NCBI RefSeq assembly: GCF_013185195.1
Contig: NZ_JAAZWC010000004.1
Location: forward strand, 186,001-250,000
DNA length: 64,000 bases
Direction of reading: 5' to 3'
Source: Saccharibacillus qingshengii
Lineage (GTDB): Bacteria; Bacillota; Bacilli; Paenibacillales; Paenibacillaceae
This document shows positions 42,846 to 53,017 of the stretch, in pieces. The notes below the pieces were generated by a model. It worked only from the letters and a program-made list of their open reading frames with translations, was not told the origin of the DNA and searched no databases. A program made the position numbers and the translations under genes. Numbering within the stretch: position 1 is the first letter of the stretch; each line of letters opens with the position of its first letter.

Positions 42846-44924
42846 TCAGGCGTAAACGGTTCGCCCCCGCTCGTCCGGAATGCCGGATTTGCGGTAAAAG
42901 TAAGTATTCACGACATCCCGCCATTGGCGGGCATTCTCCAACTGCTGCTCGAAGCGTTCCAGCATGGAAGCAAAACGCTCCGGGTCGACTTCGTGTTCCA
43001 ATTCGCGCCATCGTCTGATCCAGTCTTCGACGCGGGCTGCGCCTTCGAACCGGCTGTCGTAGATGTGCTGGATGACCGTTTTGCCAGATTTCAGCAGATG
43101 CGTGTAAGGGACATGGTGGAAAAAAAGCAGCAGTTCGTCCGGGCAGTCTTCGAGCGATTCATACCGATCCCGGTTGACCGGCGCATATTGGCCGGTATAG
43201 CCGGTTCCCGTCGCCTGTGTGCGATCCACGCCGATCCCGCTGCGGTCCGCAAAATGGTAGGTACCCCATTTCGAGTATTCGTAGCCGTCCACATCGACCG
43301 CGTAATGATAGTGGGGCTGGACCATCCAGCCGACGCCGAGCGGAGCGGTATAGCTTTCGTACACCGGCCAGGATTCCAGCAGCAGCTCCTCTACGAAAGC
43401 GGCCGCCTTGCCTTCTGTCCCGAAAGTCAGCACGCTCCATTCGGCGGCGATCGCATCGGCCGTCAGCTGCGGGTTCCAGGCCAGGCGGCCGAAACCGAAC
43501 AGATTGGCCTGCGCCAGATGATGGCCGGTCCAGTTGCCGTCGCTGCCGATATTGGATACGGCCGCGACGCCGCTGTGCGCCCAGGGATAGACTTTGCCGG
43601 CGGCGATCTTCTGCACCGTGCTGCCCGGTCCGTTCAGCTGCGTGTCGAAGTCGAGCGTCTGCTTCCACTGGGGAACCAGAAAGCAGACATCGCGCTGCTG
43701 CCCGGTATATTCCTGGGCGATCTGGAATTCCATCATCTGATTAGTCAGCGGCATGGCTCCGAACAGAGGCGATACGGGCTCGCGTGTCTGAAAGTCCATC
43801 GGTCCGTTCTTGATCTGCAGCACGACATTGCTGCGGAAACGGCCGTCCAGCGGCCGGAAATGATCGTAGGCCGCCCGCGCCCGGTCTGTCGAACGGTCGC
43901 GCCAGTCCTGATGGCAGTCGTACACGAAGCAGCGCCACAGGACCAGTCCGCCGTGCGGAGCCAGCGCGTCGGCCAGCAGATTCGCCCCGTCGGCGTGATC
44001 CCGGCCGTAAGTGAACGGTCCCGGCCGGTTCTCGGAGTCCGCTTTGACGACGAACCCGCCGAAGTCGGGAATCGCCGTATAGAGGTCTTCCGCTGTACGC
44101 TTCCACCAGGCTTGGACCCGCTCGTCCAGCGGGTCGGCGGTGTCCAGCTGCGACAGTTCGATGGGGGCCGCATAATTGACGCTCAGAAACAGCCGGATCC
44201 CGAAGCGGCCGAACCGCTTGGCCAGGCGCGCCACATCGGGCAGCAGCGCAGGCGTAACCAGTTTGGTTTCTTCGTGATGGACATTGACGTTGTTGATACA
44301 GATCGCATTGATTCCGACCGATGCCAGCAGCCGGGCGTAATCCGCCGTGCGCGGAGATTCGAGCAGCACACGGTTATCCCGGTAAAAGATCGAATCCCCG
44401 GAATACCCGCGTTCCACGCTGCCGTCCATATTGTCCCATTGGTCGATCATCCGCAATCTGCTGCGCGGAGATTCCTCGAGCCGTAGATCGCCCGGCGGAC
44501 CTCCCGGCGTAGTGCCGAGCAGCCGCAGAAAAGCGAATACCGCATACAGAAGCCCGGTATCCGAACCTCCCTTCAGAGCGGCCCAGGGTTCCGCTTCGGA
44601 CCGTCCGAAGCGGATCAGGAACCCTTCTTCCGGCAGAGAGAGCGTCTTCCATTCTTCTTCGGCCTGCTGCGCCGCTTCGGCCGAGCCGAGCAGGATCAGC
44701 GGCGCTCCGGCTTTGAGCGTGAGCGAAGGAGCAAGACCGGTCAGCGCGGCGATGCCGTCGGTCAACTCGCGCAGCGAGGTCGCCCCGGGTCCGTCCGCGT
44801 GCAGCGTGATTCCGGCGGTTATGGACGACAGCAGCGGCAGCCAGGCTTCGATCCGCCGCCGATCCGTCCAGCGTTCCGCCGGCAGCCAGGCCCGATATCC
44901 TCTTGACGTAACGAAACTGTTCAT
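42846..44924 (-). CDS. aguA: Alpha-glucuronidase, GH67
   Basis: The 692-aa protein is a GH67 alpha-glucuronidase that releases (4-O-methyl)glucuronic acid from aldouronic acids made from xylan. Family features are [40 protein letters not shown] (substrate and acid/base region) and [20 protein letters not shown] with the Asp/Glu catalytic pair. There is no signal peptide, so it is cytoplasmic. The start ATG (44924) overlaps the stop of the uxuB-like gene by four bases (ATGA). The order uxuA-uxuB-aguA-GH3 means the glucuronate released is handed straight to the Uxu enzymes. Confidence 0.93.
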   Translation of the reverse strand: MNSFVTSRGYRAWLPAERWTDRRRIEAWLPLLSSITAGITLHADGPGATSLRELTDGIAALTGLAPSLTLKAGAPLILLGSAEAAQQAEEEWKTLSLPEEGFLIRFGRSEAEPWAALKGGSDTGLLYAVFAFLRLLGTTPGGPPGDLRLEESPRSRLRMIDQWDNMDGSVERGYSGDSIFYRDNRVLLESPRTADYARLLASVGINAICINNVNVHHEETKLVTPALLPDVARLAKRFGRFGIRLFLSVNYAAPIELSQLDTADPLDERVQAWWKRTAEDLYTAIPDFGGFVVKADSENRPGPFTYGRDHADGANLLADALAPHGGLVLWRCFVYDCHQDWRDRSTDRARAAYDHFRPLDGRFRSNVVLQIKNGPMDFQTREPVSPLFGAMPLTNQMMEFQIAQEYTGQQRDVCFLVPQWKQTLDFDTQLNGPGSTVQKIAAGKVYPWAHSGVAAVSNIGSDGNWTGHHLAQANLFGFGRLAWNPQLTADAIAAEWSVLTFGTEGKAAAFVEELLLESWPVYESYTAPLGVGWMVQPHYHYAVDVDGYEYSKWGTYHFADRSGIGVDRTQATGTGYTGQYAPVNRDRYESLEDCPDELLLFFHHVPYTHLLKSGKTVIQHIYDSRFEGAARVEDWIRRWRELEHEVDPERFASMLERFEQQLENARQWRDVVNTYFYRKSGIPDERGRTVYA

Positions 44925-46576
44925 GTTCGTTCCCTCCTTTGGGCGGCGGCTTTCTTCAAGCCGTCCGCAGTGGACAAGCTGCGCGTTCTGCCCAGTTCCC
45001 GCTCCAGTGTCCGGCGCACCGCTCCGGAACCTTCCTGCATATCCCGGAACAGATTTTCGATCTTCGTGCCGAGCCCTGCCGCATACAGATCGACGCCAAA
45101 CAGCGATTCATCGCTCAGGATGCGTCCGACCCGGAACGGGGCCCGGTTTCCCAGACGCTCCTGCAGCTCGCTCAGGAGAGGATCCGGGCTCGGCCGGAAA
45201 GGACGGCCTTCGTCGTCGATTCCCAGCAGGTAGCGGCACCAGGCCGCAATGGCAAGCGGGATGCCGATCAGAGCCGAAGCGCCCTCTCCCGGAATATCCG
45301 CATGGGCCCGAATCGTCCGGCCGAACCGGATGCCGATTTTCTGCGACGTGTCCGAAGCGATCCGCTGGGGCGTATCGGGGATGAACGGATTCGGCAGCCG
45401 TTCCTGCAGCACTTCGTCCAGAAAAGCCTTCGGCGACAATATACCCGGGTCGGGGACTACCGGAAGGCCTTCGTCGTATCCGATCACTTCGACGAGCCTG
45501 CGCAGCAGCGGATCGGACATCTCGTCCGAGATCCGGTCGTATCCGAGCAGGCAGCCGGTGACGGCCAGCGCCGTATGCAGCGGATTGAGGCAGGCGGTGA
45601 CTTTCATCGCGTCGGTCCGGTTGACGGTATCGCGATCGGCAAACCGAATGCCGGCCGCTTCAAGCGGAGGACGCCCCGCCGGAAACCGGTCTTCGATCAC
45701 CAGAAGTTCGCCCGCTTCCGCGTTGACAAACGGAGCGGCGGAGCCGGAGGAAGAGAGTGCTCCCATACCGCCGATCCCCAGCCGCCGCAGTTCTTCTTGG
45801 ACGAAGGGAGAAGGACCGGGGGTGATCTTGTCGATCATCGTCAGGGGAAAAGAGACCTTCTGCGGATCTTCGAGATAGCGGACGAACCCTTCTTCCACAA
45901 GTCCGCGCCGGGCCCATTCCTTCGCTGTAGTCGTCAGAGCGAGCTTCAATACATCGCCGTTATGCGGACAGTTGTCCAGACTGACGAAAGCGAGCGGGAA
46001 AGCGCCTTTCGCATAACGCCGGTAAGCCAGAGCGCAGGCGGCGGCCATCGCCTGCCGAGCCTGCTGCGGACCGCTCTCGAAATCGCGCAGCGCTTCGGGA
46101 GTAGGCTGCCCGCCTGGAAGCTTCAGCACGTAGCCTTTTTCCGTAACGGTAAAAGAAACCAGCTGAAGGCTGGGATTCTCGAACGCCTGCACAAGCCGGC
46201 CGTAATCGTCCGCTTCGCGGGGATCGGCGCACAAGGCTTCGCATACGCTCGCCAGCACTTCCTTGCGCAGCTGTCCGTCCGCTCCCATCTCGACCAGCAG
46301 AGACAGATTGTCGTGCGGCCGATAGACGCGAGCGATCGTTTGCGATCCGTACATGCCCGCGGCAAGGATCCCGGTATCCGTCAATCCTTCGTTCAGGAGC
46401 TTCTGCTGCGCTTTGGCGATCAGACTGCGGAAAAGGTTCCCCGCTCCGAAATGGACCCAGCGCGGATGGTCGAGGGTATGCAGCGCGGTCCGGTCCGGGT
46501 CGTAAAGCGGCAGCGCCACGCCGGCTTGCTCCCAGCCTTCTTGGTCCAGCAGTCCCCGCTTACTCAGCTCCAACAT
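44921..46576 (-). CDS. uxuB: Fructuronate reductase (mannitol dehydrogenase family)
   Basis: The 551-aa protein belongs to the polyol dehydrogenase family, the UxuB branch. Features are [15 protein letters not shown] (cofactor region), [13 protein letters not shown] and the catalytic lysine region (VFDRFVPIPT-like, here around [18 protein letters not shown]). It reduces D-fructuronate to D-mannonate with NADH. The start ATG at 46576 is preceded by AGGAGG eight bases away. It overlaps uxuA by 17 bases and aguA by 4, so the three are translationally linked. Confidence 0.9.
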   Translation of the reverse strand: MLELSKRGLLDQEGWEQAGVALPLYDPDRTALHTLDHPRWVHFGAGNLFRSLIAKAQQKLLNEGLTDTGILAAGMYGSQTIARVYRPHDNLSLLVEMGADGQLRKEVLASVCEALCADPREADDYGRLVQAFENPSLQLVSFTVTEKGYVLKLPGGQPTPEALRDFESGPQQARQAMAAACALAYRRYAKGAFPLAFVSLDNCPHNGDVLKLALTTTAKEWARRGLVEEGFVRYLEDPQKVSFPLTMIDKITPGPSPFVQEELRRLGIGGMGALSSSGSAAPFVNAEAGELLVIEDRFPAGRPPLEAAGIRFADRDTVNRTDAMKVTACLNPLHTALAVTGCLLGYDRISDEMSDPLLRRLVEVIGYDEGLPVVPDPGILSPKAFLDEVLQERLPNPFIPDTPQRIASDTSQKIGIRFGRTIRAHADIPGEGASALIGIPLAIAAWCRYLLGIDDEGRPFRPSPDPLLSELQERLGNRAPFRVGRILSDESLFGVDLYAAGLGTKIENLFRDMQEGSGAVRRTLERELGRTRSLSTADGLKKAAAQRRERT

Positions 46577-47669
46577 CAAATTCGCCTCCTTCGGTCGCAG
46601 CCTGACGCGCATCTTCGAGTCCGTCCCAGACGCCCAGCAGATACATCGCGCCCAGTGCGCGGTCGTACAGCCCGTACCCCGGCCGGCAGTAAGCCTCCTC
46701 GCCCCACAGATGCCTGCCGTGATCCGGCCGGACGTATCCGTCATAGCCGTGTTCGTGCAGGATGCGGACCAGTTCCGGCAGATTGACGCTTCCGTCTCCG
46801 AGCCTATGGGACACTTCGACGAAGTCGCCGTTCTCGAACACTTTCACGCTGCGCAGATGGGCAAAAGGAATCCGGTGTCGGAATTCGCGCAGAATGGCGG
46901 GCAGATCGTTCTCAGGATGGGTACCGAGCGATCCCGAACAGAACGTCAGACCGTTGGACGGACTGTCTACCGCGTCCAGAATCCGGCGGATCGAGGCTTG
47001 GCTGCGCACAATACGCGGCAGTCCGAAGATCTGCCAGGGCGGATCGTCGGGATGAATCGCCATCTTGATGCCGACTTCTTCGCAGACCGGAATGATTTTT
47101 CGTAAAAAATAAACCAGATTGTCAAACAGCCGTTCTTCCGTTACCCCGGCGTAGGCGGCGAACAGCTCGTCCAGCCGGGCCAAACGCTCCGGTTCCCAAC
47201 CGGGAATCGTGTACGAGCCGCCTCCCCGCAGGATCATTTCCGCCATTTCGCCCGGATTGGAGCCGATGGAAGCCTTTTCATAAAAGAGCGCGTTGGATCC
47301 GTCGGGCAGCGGATAATACAGCTGGGTACGCGTCCAGTCGAACACCGGCATAAAATTATAGCAGATCACTTTGACGCCGACGGCCGACAGCTTGCGGATC
47401 GTATCGATGTAGAGGTCAATATAACGGTCGCGCGAAGGCAGCCCGATCTTGATATCGTCATGTACATTCACGCTTTCCACCACGGCCGCGGAGAATCCGT
47501 TGGAGACGATCTTGTTCGCTTCGGCTTCGATCTCGGCTTCGTCCCACGCTTCTCCTGCCGCCTTGTGATGCAGGGACCAGACGATCCCGCTTACGCCCGG
47601 AATCTGGCGGATCTGATCGAGCGTAATGGAGTCGTTGCCTTCGCCGTACCATCGCCAGGTCATCTTCAT
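46560..47669 (-). CDS. uxuA: Mannonate dehydratase
   Basis: The 369-aa protein is a UxuA family member that dehydrates D-mannonate to 2-keto-3-deoxygluconate. Visible motifs are MTWRWYGEGND, IPGVSGIVWSLHH, VCYNFMPVFDWTRT-like (VICYNFMPVFDWTRTQ), MAIHPDDPPW and YDGYVRPDHGRHLWGE. It is the first gene of the operon. The start ATG at 47669 follows GGAGG; there is an ATG-like start further upstream in frame but this one has the ribosome site. Transcription should begin from the promoter at 47737-47759 and is probably repressed by the divergent GntR protein. Confidence 0.93.
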   Translation of the reverse strand: MKMTWRWYGEGNDSITLDQIRQIPGVSGIVWSLHHKAAGEAWDEAEIEAEANKIVSNGFSAAVVESVNVHDDIKIGLPSRDRYIDLYIDTIRKLSAVGVKVICYNFMPVFDWTRTQLYYPLPDGSNALFYEKASIGSNPGEMAEMILRGGGSYTIPGWEPERLARLDELFAAYAGVTEERLFDNLVYFLRKIIPVCEEVGIKMAIHPDDPPWQIFGLPRIVRSQASIRRILDAVDSPSNGLTFCSGSLGTHPENDLPAILREFRHRIPFAHLRSVKVFENGDFVEVSHRLGDGSVNLPELVRILHEHGYDGYVRPDHGRHLWGEEAYCRPGYGLYDRALGAMYLLGVWDGLEDARQAATEGGEFDVGAE

Positions 47670-47709
47670 TAAGCCGCCTCCCCATCGTTCGGATATGTTC
47701 GTCGAGAGC

Positions 47710-47759
47710 CTTGTATACAAGATTAGCTATATCATAGAACCGCTTCCCCACCCTGTCAA
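47710..47759 (-). promoter_or_regulatory. uxuA promoter with GntR-type operator
   Basis: On the minus strand, TTGACA (47759-47754), a 17-bp spacer and TATGAT (47736-47731) form a near-consensus sigma-A promoter. The perfect palindrome CTTGTATACAAG (47710-47721) lies about 10 bp downstream of the -10, over the start region. TTGTATACAA is the kind of site used by GntR/FCD regulators. Confidence 0.85.
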
Positions 47760-47822
47760 TTATCCAATCTTAAGGTTTTACTGCTCTATTTCTTGGAAAA
47801 GGCCTATTAGATAATCGTTCTT

Positions 47823-47850
47823 TTGACGTTCGATAAAACGTTGTATACTA
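47823..47850 (+). promoter_or_regulatory. Candidate gntR promoter with second operator
   Basis: TTGACG at 47823 and TATACT at 47844 may form the promoter of the divergent regulator, although the spacer is short (15 bp). TTGTATACTA (47841-47850) is a near copy of the uxuA operator and overlaps the -10, which suggests autoregulation. Confidence 0.55.
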
Positions 47851-47900
47851 CTTGGTGGATAGAGCATCCAGGTTTGAATTTCCGAAAAAGAGGTGGGGAC

Positions 47901-48629
47901 ATGACCAGCAAGGCGGATCTGTTGAATCGGCTGAAGGAGGAGATCTTGACGCTGACGCTTAAGCCGGGCACTATTCTCAGCGAGACGGCGATGTCGGAGC
48001 GCTTCCGCATGTCGCGAACACCGCTGCGGGATGTGCTGAAGCAGCTGGCGCACGAAGGGTATATCCATGTGTATCCCAAACGGGGCAACCTGGTGTCTGC
48101 CATTGATCTGGAATCGGTCGAACAAATCATTTATCTGCGCAGCACCCTGGAAAAGGACATCCTCAAAGAGCTTGCTTCCCGCTCCGCGCCGCTGCCGATC
48201 CGGGGAATGCTGGAGCTGCGGCAGATTGTTGGCCAACAAGAAGAATCGGTCCGGCGGGAAGCGGGGCATGAAGATTTTCTTCGCTTGGACGACGCTTTTC
48301 ACAAAGCGCTGTTCGCTCTGGCGGGCCGGGTCTTTCTCTGGGATCTGATCCAGCAGTCGAACGTGCATTATGCGCGCTACCGGAGACTGCATCTGCTCCA
48401 AAAAGAAAAGCTGGAAGAAATCATCGGCGAACATCGATTGATCCTCGATCTATTGGAGAACCGGGATACGGGGCAGATCGACGAGATCGTCCGGCATCAT
48501 CTGCGCGAAGATATCCATGCGGCCGACCTGCGCGGGAATTTTGCCGAGTATCTGAATCTGCCGCGTCTGGGCGAGAGCGAAGACCCGGGCATCCGCACGG
48601 ATGCGGAGGAGAGCGGCGGGCAGGGCTGA
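47901..48629 (+). CDS. GntR/FCD-family regulator of the glucuronate operon
   Basis: The 242-aa protein has an N-terminal GntR winged helix (PGTILSETAMSERFRMSRTP, LRDVLKQLAHEGYIHVYPKR) and an all-helical FCD ligand domain with metal-ligand type residues (DDAFHKALFALA, EHRLILDLLENRD, HLREDIHAADL). It is divergent from uxuA and shares the operator-rich 231-bp gap, so it is the likely repressor released by a uronate or its breakdown product, like UxuR or ExuR. The start ATG at 47901 follows AGGTGGGG. The frame is open upstream to a possible earlier start, without ribosome site. Confidence 0.88.
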   Translation: MTSKADLLNRLKEEILTLTLKPGTILSETAMSERFRMSRTPLRDVLKQLAHEGYIHVYPKRGNLVSAIDLESVEQIIYLRSTLEKDILKELASRSAPLPIRGMLELRQIVGQQEESVRREAGHEDFLRLDDAFHKALFALAGRVFLWDLIQQSNVHYARYRRLHLLQKEKLEEIIGEHRLILDLLENRDTGQIDEIVRHHLREDIHAADLRGNFAEYLNLPRLGESEDPGIRTDAEESGGQG

Positions 48630-48655
48630 ACCGGGAAACGGAGCGGATTTATACA

Positions 48656-48699
48656 CAAAAAGGGACAACGCCGGAAATGACCGGAATTGTCCCTTTTTG
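48656..48699. terminator. Bidirectional terminator
   Basis: The arms CAAAAAGGGACAA and TTGTCCCTTTTTG enclose an inner CCGG-containing stem. It lies between the GntR gene and the convergent glycosidase-like gene. Confidence 0.85.
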
Positions 48700-48785
48700 T
48701 CTAGGCTGTGCCGGGCTGCGGCAGAGTCGTCGTCCCGCGGGCCGGGCAGGCTCGCCGCCCGATCTGCCGCGCCCGGGTCCGTCTG

Positions 48786-51086
48786 TTACGGACGGGTCGA
48801 GCCCGAAACTTCTTTGTCGTATTCGGCGAAGGTGTCTTTGAGGATATCGAAACTTTTCTTCGGCCGTTCGTGGTAGCTCGGAAGGTCCCAGGCATCCCAC
48901 ATATAGTCGCGGGAAGCCGGCGCTGCGGACATTTTGGATCCCGCCTGCGATAGAACCGCCGATACGGCTACCCCGTCCGTGTCGATCGCGGTGACGGATT
49001 CCGTTTGGTACGGATATTTCCAGACCTGAAGCCGGCTTGGATCCGTAAATCCGAGCAGCATCCAGGGGATCCGCAGTTCCAGCGTATCGCCGTCCAGGTA
49101 CCAATCCGACAGATTGTTGAACTTGTCGCTGCCCGGATCATTGGTTCCCCAGTGCAGCCGGCCGACATCGTACGCTTCGAACGGCGCGTTGACCTTGGTC
49201 TGGGGCAGATAGAGTTCGCGGTTGAGCGCCAGTTTCCACGGGAGGAAAATGCCCGCTTCGTCATCCGCGTACATGGCTTTGTAAGGGACCGATTTCAGCT
49301 TGTAGCCGTACAGCCAGGTGAACTGGTCGTAACCGCTGTTCACGTACAAGCGGCCGCCTTTCCCGGCTTTGAACCGGGCAAGGAATTCCTGTCCGCCGTC
49401 GAAGGTGATGCCGGGCGCGATTTTCGCGCTTGTACTGCCGCCCGGCGTCGTATCGAACCCGAGCGTCAATTCGTCCTTGTCGAAATCCCAGTTTCCTTTT
49501 TCTTTTTGCAGCAGCACGTACAGGTCCGAAGAGTCGCTGGTGATCGCCATTTTCAGACCGTTTCCGGCATCTTCGGCAGTCAGTCCGCGGCTTTTCCAAT
49601 CGTCTGTTTTGCCGTCGATGACCATTCGTTCTTCGGCTTTCTCTTCCGGTTCGATCGCAACCACTCCGAAGTGCTCCTCGTTGGTGAGGCGGTTGCGCCA
49701 CATGGCCCGGCGTTCGCCGGGAACTTCCAGTTCGATCGTGTTCCAGGTGAACTTGAACCATTCGTCCTGCCATTCGAACAGCAGGGCTCCGTCGTAATCT
49801 TCATTGTAGATCTGCTTCATCATGCCCGCGTTCAGTTCGCCCTGCTGCTGTTCCTGGTGCATGCCCTGGCTGCGGCCGAGCAGGCCGTAATGGGCAATCC
49901 CCCGGGAGCTTGGCATCCCGAACTCGGCAATAATCAGCGGAATGCCTTTGTGATGGGCTCTCAGTTCGTTGAGATAACCGGCATACGGATCTTTTTTGCC
50001 TTCGGCGTTGACATAATCGAGATATTTCTGGTCGCGCCGCAGCGAATCCGGATAATACGGATACACGTGATAGGCCGCGAAATAACCGGCGGTCCAGGCT
50101 GGGGTTGGCTCCAGATTCATCGGGTCCACCGGAACGAGATCTTCCTGTTCCAGAGGTTCGTTCGGATGGTCGAGCGGATCGGTCGTGACCCAGTTGGTAA
50201 AGGAAACGGGATGCTGCCAGCCGTATTTCATCTCTTCTTTGGCCAGCGTATCGAGCATCCGGGCCAGCCAGCTCTCGAACGGCGAAGCTTCGGCTTTGGC
50301 CCGGAAATATTGACCGACATAAGGCTTCATGCCTTTATTGGCTTCGTTGGTCGTCTGCACCGCGTACGGATACCATTCCGTGCCGACGATCCAGCCGAGC
50401 AGGTAAGGGGAGACATCCGCCGTATAGGTGCCGGCGGCATGTCCGGGACTCTCTTTCAGATCGGCTTTGCCGTGCACCACGGCTGCGGCATCGCGAATTT
50501 CCTGCTCGAAGCTGTCCGTGATTTCTGCGGAGAACGCGTTCCGGCCGTTCGCGTCTTCGCCGATCAGTTCTTCTTCCGGCGACCAGATCCCCTGCATCAG
50601 CATCAGAGGTTCTTCCTGCGAGGCATTGAACTCCGCCAGCGCCTGGTAGAAATCGGGCGGCAGGATCGTGTAGATCCGCACCGCTTTGATATTCATTTCC
50701 TGCATCTGCGGGAACCAGCGCATATAGTCTTCTTTGGTCGGCGAGAGCTGTCCCGGATAATGTCCGGGTGTCGTGGCGCCGAAGTTGATTCCGGGCCAGA
50801 AAGACTTTTTCCAGTCCGTTCCGTCATACATGGCGAGCTGACCGTCGACGACGGAAGCCGTCCGTTTAATCCCGCCTTCTTCAAAAACCGGAAGAGTGGC
50901 TGCCGGAATCGAAGCGGCGGGCGAAGTTTCGGTTCCGGGTTTGTCCGAAGCCGTCTGCGAATCTTCGGCCGGACCGGCAAGCTGCCAGACCAGTACACCG
51001 GCCACCAGCAGGACGATCAGAGAGAGGAAGCTGAGAAACACGTACGGAATCTGTCGGGGCCTGCGGAAATTTTTGCGAGAACTCAT
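48786..51086 (-). CDS. Membrane-anchored putative glycoside hydrolase with C-terminal CBM9-like domain
   Basis: The 766-aa protein has one N-terminal membrane helix (residues about 15-38) and faces outward. Residues about 85-470 look like a TIM-barrel of the GH-A clan: GINFGATTPGHYP at the first strand, WIVGTEWYPYA with a candidate acid/base Glu, and IPLIIAEFGMPSSRG with a candidate nucleophile Glu. A C-terminal beta-rich region (about 490-690: MVIDGKTDDWKSRGL, LYVLLQKEKGNWDF, FDTTPGG) resembles CBM9/DOMON carbohydrate-binding domains. I do not recognise a named family. It stands next to the glucuronoxylan operon, but on its own transcript. Confidence 0.75.
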   Translation of the reverse strand: MSSRKNFRRPRQIPYVFLSFLSLIVLLVAGVLVWQLAGPAEDSQTASDKPGTETSPAASIPAATLPVFEEGGIKRTASVVDGQLAMYDGTDWKKSFWPGINFGATTPGHYPGQLSPTKEDYMRWFPQMQEMNIKAVRIYTILPPDFYQALAEFNASQEEPLMLMQGIWSPEEELIGEDANGRNAFSAEITDSFEQEIRDAAAVVHGKADLKESPGHAAGTYTADVSPYLLGWIVGTEWYPYAVQTTNEANKGMKPYVGQYFRAKAEASPFESWLARMLDTLAKEEMKYGWQHPVSFTNWVTTDPLDHPNEPLEQEDLVPVDPMNLEPTPAWTAGYFAAYHVYPYYPDSLRRDQKYLDYVNAEGKKDPYAGYLNELRAHHKGIPLIIAEFGMPSSRGIAHYGLLGRSQGMHQEQQQGELNAGMMKQIYNEDYDGALLFEWQDEWFKFTWNTIELEVPGERRAMWRNRLTNEEHFGVVAIEPEEKAEERMVIDGKTDDWKSRGLTAEDAGNGLKMAITSDSSDLYVLLQKEKGNWDFDKDELTLGFDTTPGGSTSAKIAPGITFDGGQEFLARFKAGKGGRLYVNSGYDQFTWLYGYKLKSVPYKAMYADDEAGIFLPWKLALNRELYLPQTKVNAPFEAYDVGRLHWGTNDPGSDKFNNLSDWYLDGDTLELRIPWMLLGFTDPSRLQVWKYPYQTESVTAIDTDGVAVSAVLSQAGSKMSAAPASRDYMWDAWDLPSYHERPKKSFDILKDTFAEYDKEVSGSTRP

Positions 51087-51183
51087 GGTTCACCTCGGTG
51101 TGCGCAAATTTCGTTATTGGAACGATTTTACTGTTATTGTACAGGAAGCCGGATCGGGATGCATCGAAAAACATTGAAAATAA

Positions 51184-51209
51184 CCCCGCTTCCCATCAGG
51201 GAAGCGGGG
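51184..51209 (-). terminator. Intrinsic terminator of the FAD/Rieske gene
   Basis: The arms CCCCGCTTCCC and GGGAAGCGGGG with a four-base loop are followed on the minus strand by TTATTTTC. Confidence 0.75.
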
Positions 51210-51251
51210 CGGTAAGGAAACGGCTCTGCGTTTGGCGGCCGCAGGCTCCCT

Positions 51252-52790
51252 TTATTCGGGCAGACGTTCCAACGGATCCGTTGCCGGACCTTCGAGGACA
51301 TCGCCGGTATACGAGAAGCGCGAGCCGTGGCATGGGCAGTCCCATGAACGTTCGGCTTCGTTCCAGGCCGTCTCGCAGCCCATATGCGTGCAGGTGGTAT
51401 CGACCAGGAACAGTTCGCCTTTCGGATCGCGGTAAGCACCGACCTTTTTGCCGTTGTGACGAACCAAGGCTCCTTGATCCGGCTCCAGATTGCTGATTTT
51501 CTCGTCGACGCCGCCGAACTTGCCTTTGATCAGTTCTTTGGCCATTTTCAAACCGGTCACTACGGTCTGGTTCATGCTCTTGTCGTTAAAGCGTCCCGGA
51601 TTGAACGTGTTCATATGCGGATTGGAGCGGCGGATGACATTGTCGCGCAGCAGCAGCCCCGCAAACGTTCCGTTCGTCATGCCCCATTTGTTGAAGCCGG
51701 TCGCGATGAACGTGAACGGATAATCCGAAGACAGAGGCCCGATATAAGGGATTTTGTCCAGTGTGGTAATATCCTGGGCCGACCAGCGGAACGGGATTTC
51801 GCGCGAGCCGAACGTTTCGCCCGCGAACTTCTCCAGCGCCAGGTAATGATCGAACGTATTCTCGTCTTTGCCTGTCGGATGGTTCTCGCCGCCCACGATC
51901 AGCACTTCCTCGCCTTCGAACATGGCGGAACGGATCGAGCGCTTCTCGTCGTCGATGCTCAGGTACATGCCGCCGTGGAACGAAGTTTCCGGTTTGACGG
52001 CCAGCGCATAGGAGCGTTCGACGGACAGACGGGTGAAGTAGCCGGCCGGAACGTTCCAGAACGGATAATGGGTCGTCACCACCATCTCGTTGCAGTAGAT
52101 CCGGTGTTGGCCGTCAATCGTATAGGCTTCGATCGGCTTGCCGTATACGGCGCCTTCGATCGTCGTGTTTTCGTAAATCAATCCGCCGTTCTCGATGATT
52201 TTCTCCACGAGGAACTTGAGGTATTTGAGCGGATTGAACTGGGCCTGCCCCGGCATGGAGATGGCGCCTTTGGCTGCGACCGGGATCGGCAGGGAATCGT
52301 GCCATTGACCCGGAATGCCGAGCTCCTGATACGCTTCGAATTCTTTGCGCAGATCGTCGAGTTTATCGTCCTGGTTCGTGTACAGATAAGCGGTCTCTTC
52401 CTTGAAATCGCAGTTAATGCCGTTCTTCTTGACCATATCGCGAATGAAGTTCAGGCCTTCGACATTCGCTTCATAGTAGGATCGGGCAATCTCCGGTCGG
52501 AAGTTGGTCAGGAACTCGCTGTAGATCAAGCCGTGCTGGGCCGAGATCTTCGCCGTCGTGTAACCGGTGGTGCCGTCCAGAATCTGTCCCGCGTCGACCA
52601 AGGCCACCTTGTAACCCTCAAGCGAGAGCAGATAGGCGGTGGTGACACCCGCGATGCCGGCGCCGATTACAGCGGCATCGACTTTGATATCTTCGTGCAT
52701 CTCGGGGAAGGTCGGCAGCGTGGTAACCGTTCTCCACATGGACCGTGGGTACCTTGGAAGTTCGGATGGAACGTTGAATTTTTCGCTCAT
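51252..52790 (-). CDS. FAD-dependent oxidoreductase with C-terminal Rieske domain
   Basis: The 512-aa protein has a DAO-type FAD domain (AAVIGAGIAGVTTAYLLSLE, near residue 40) and a C-terminal Rieske [2Fe-2S] domain with CTHMGC and CPCHGSRF (about residues 455-480). The start ATG at 52790 follows AGGAGG. This FAD-Rieske fusion is common in Bacilli and is annotated as a general oxidoreductase. The substrate is unknown; the Rieske cluster should take part in electron transfer. It stands alone, with a terminator after it. Confidence 0.9.
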   Translation of the reverse strand: MSEKFNVPSELPRYPRSMWRTVTTLPTFPEMHEDIKVDAAVIGAGIAGVTTAYLLSLEGYKVALVDAGQILDGTTGYTTAKISAQHGLIYSEFLTNFRPEIARSYYEANVEGLNFIRDMVKKNGINCDFKEETAYLYTNQDDKLDDLRKEFEAYQELGIPGQWHDSLPIPVAAKGAISMPGQAQFNPLKYLKFLVEKIIENGGLIYENTTIEGAVYGKPIEAYTIDGQHRIYCNEMVVTTHYPFWNVPAGYFTRLSVERSYALAVKPETSFHGGMYLSIDDEKRSIRSAMFEGEEVLIVGGENHPTGKDENTFDHYLALEKFAGETFGSREIPFRWSAQDITTLDKIPYIGPLSSDYPFTFIATGFNKWGMTNGTFAGLLLRDNVIRRSNPHMNTFNPGRFNDKSMNQTVVTGLKMAKELIKGKFGGVDEKISNLEPDQGALVRHNGKKVGAYRDPKGELFLVDTTCTHMGCETAWNEAERSWDCPCHGSRFSYTGDVLEGPATDPLERLPE

Positions 52791-52954
52791 GCTGGGGGTC
52801 CTCCTCATTTCGCTCGGAATTGGTTGAACTCTACCTTCCTTATTTACCACCGCGGCGGATTCAGAAACGAAACGGCAGGCATTGAAGTCCGGCGAATACG
52901 ATCAAACCTCGCTGCGAAGGTCGTAGGGCAGGGTCGGATTATCGCAAAAAAAGC

Positions 52955-52984
52955 TTGCCTTCCGCCAAAACGTCCGGTTAATAT
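52955..52984 (+). promoter_or_regulatory. Candidate promoter of the short ORF and ABC-F gene
   Basis: TTGCCT (52955-52960), an 18-bp spacer and TAATAT (52979-52984) lie 34 bp before the ATG of the 83-codon ORF. Confidence 0.5.
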
Positions 52985-53017
52985 GGAGGCATACGACGAC
53001 AAGGAGGTGAGACTAGG

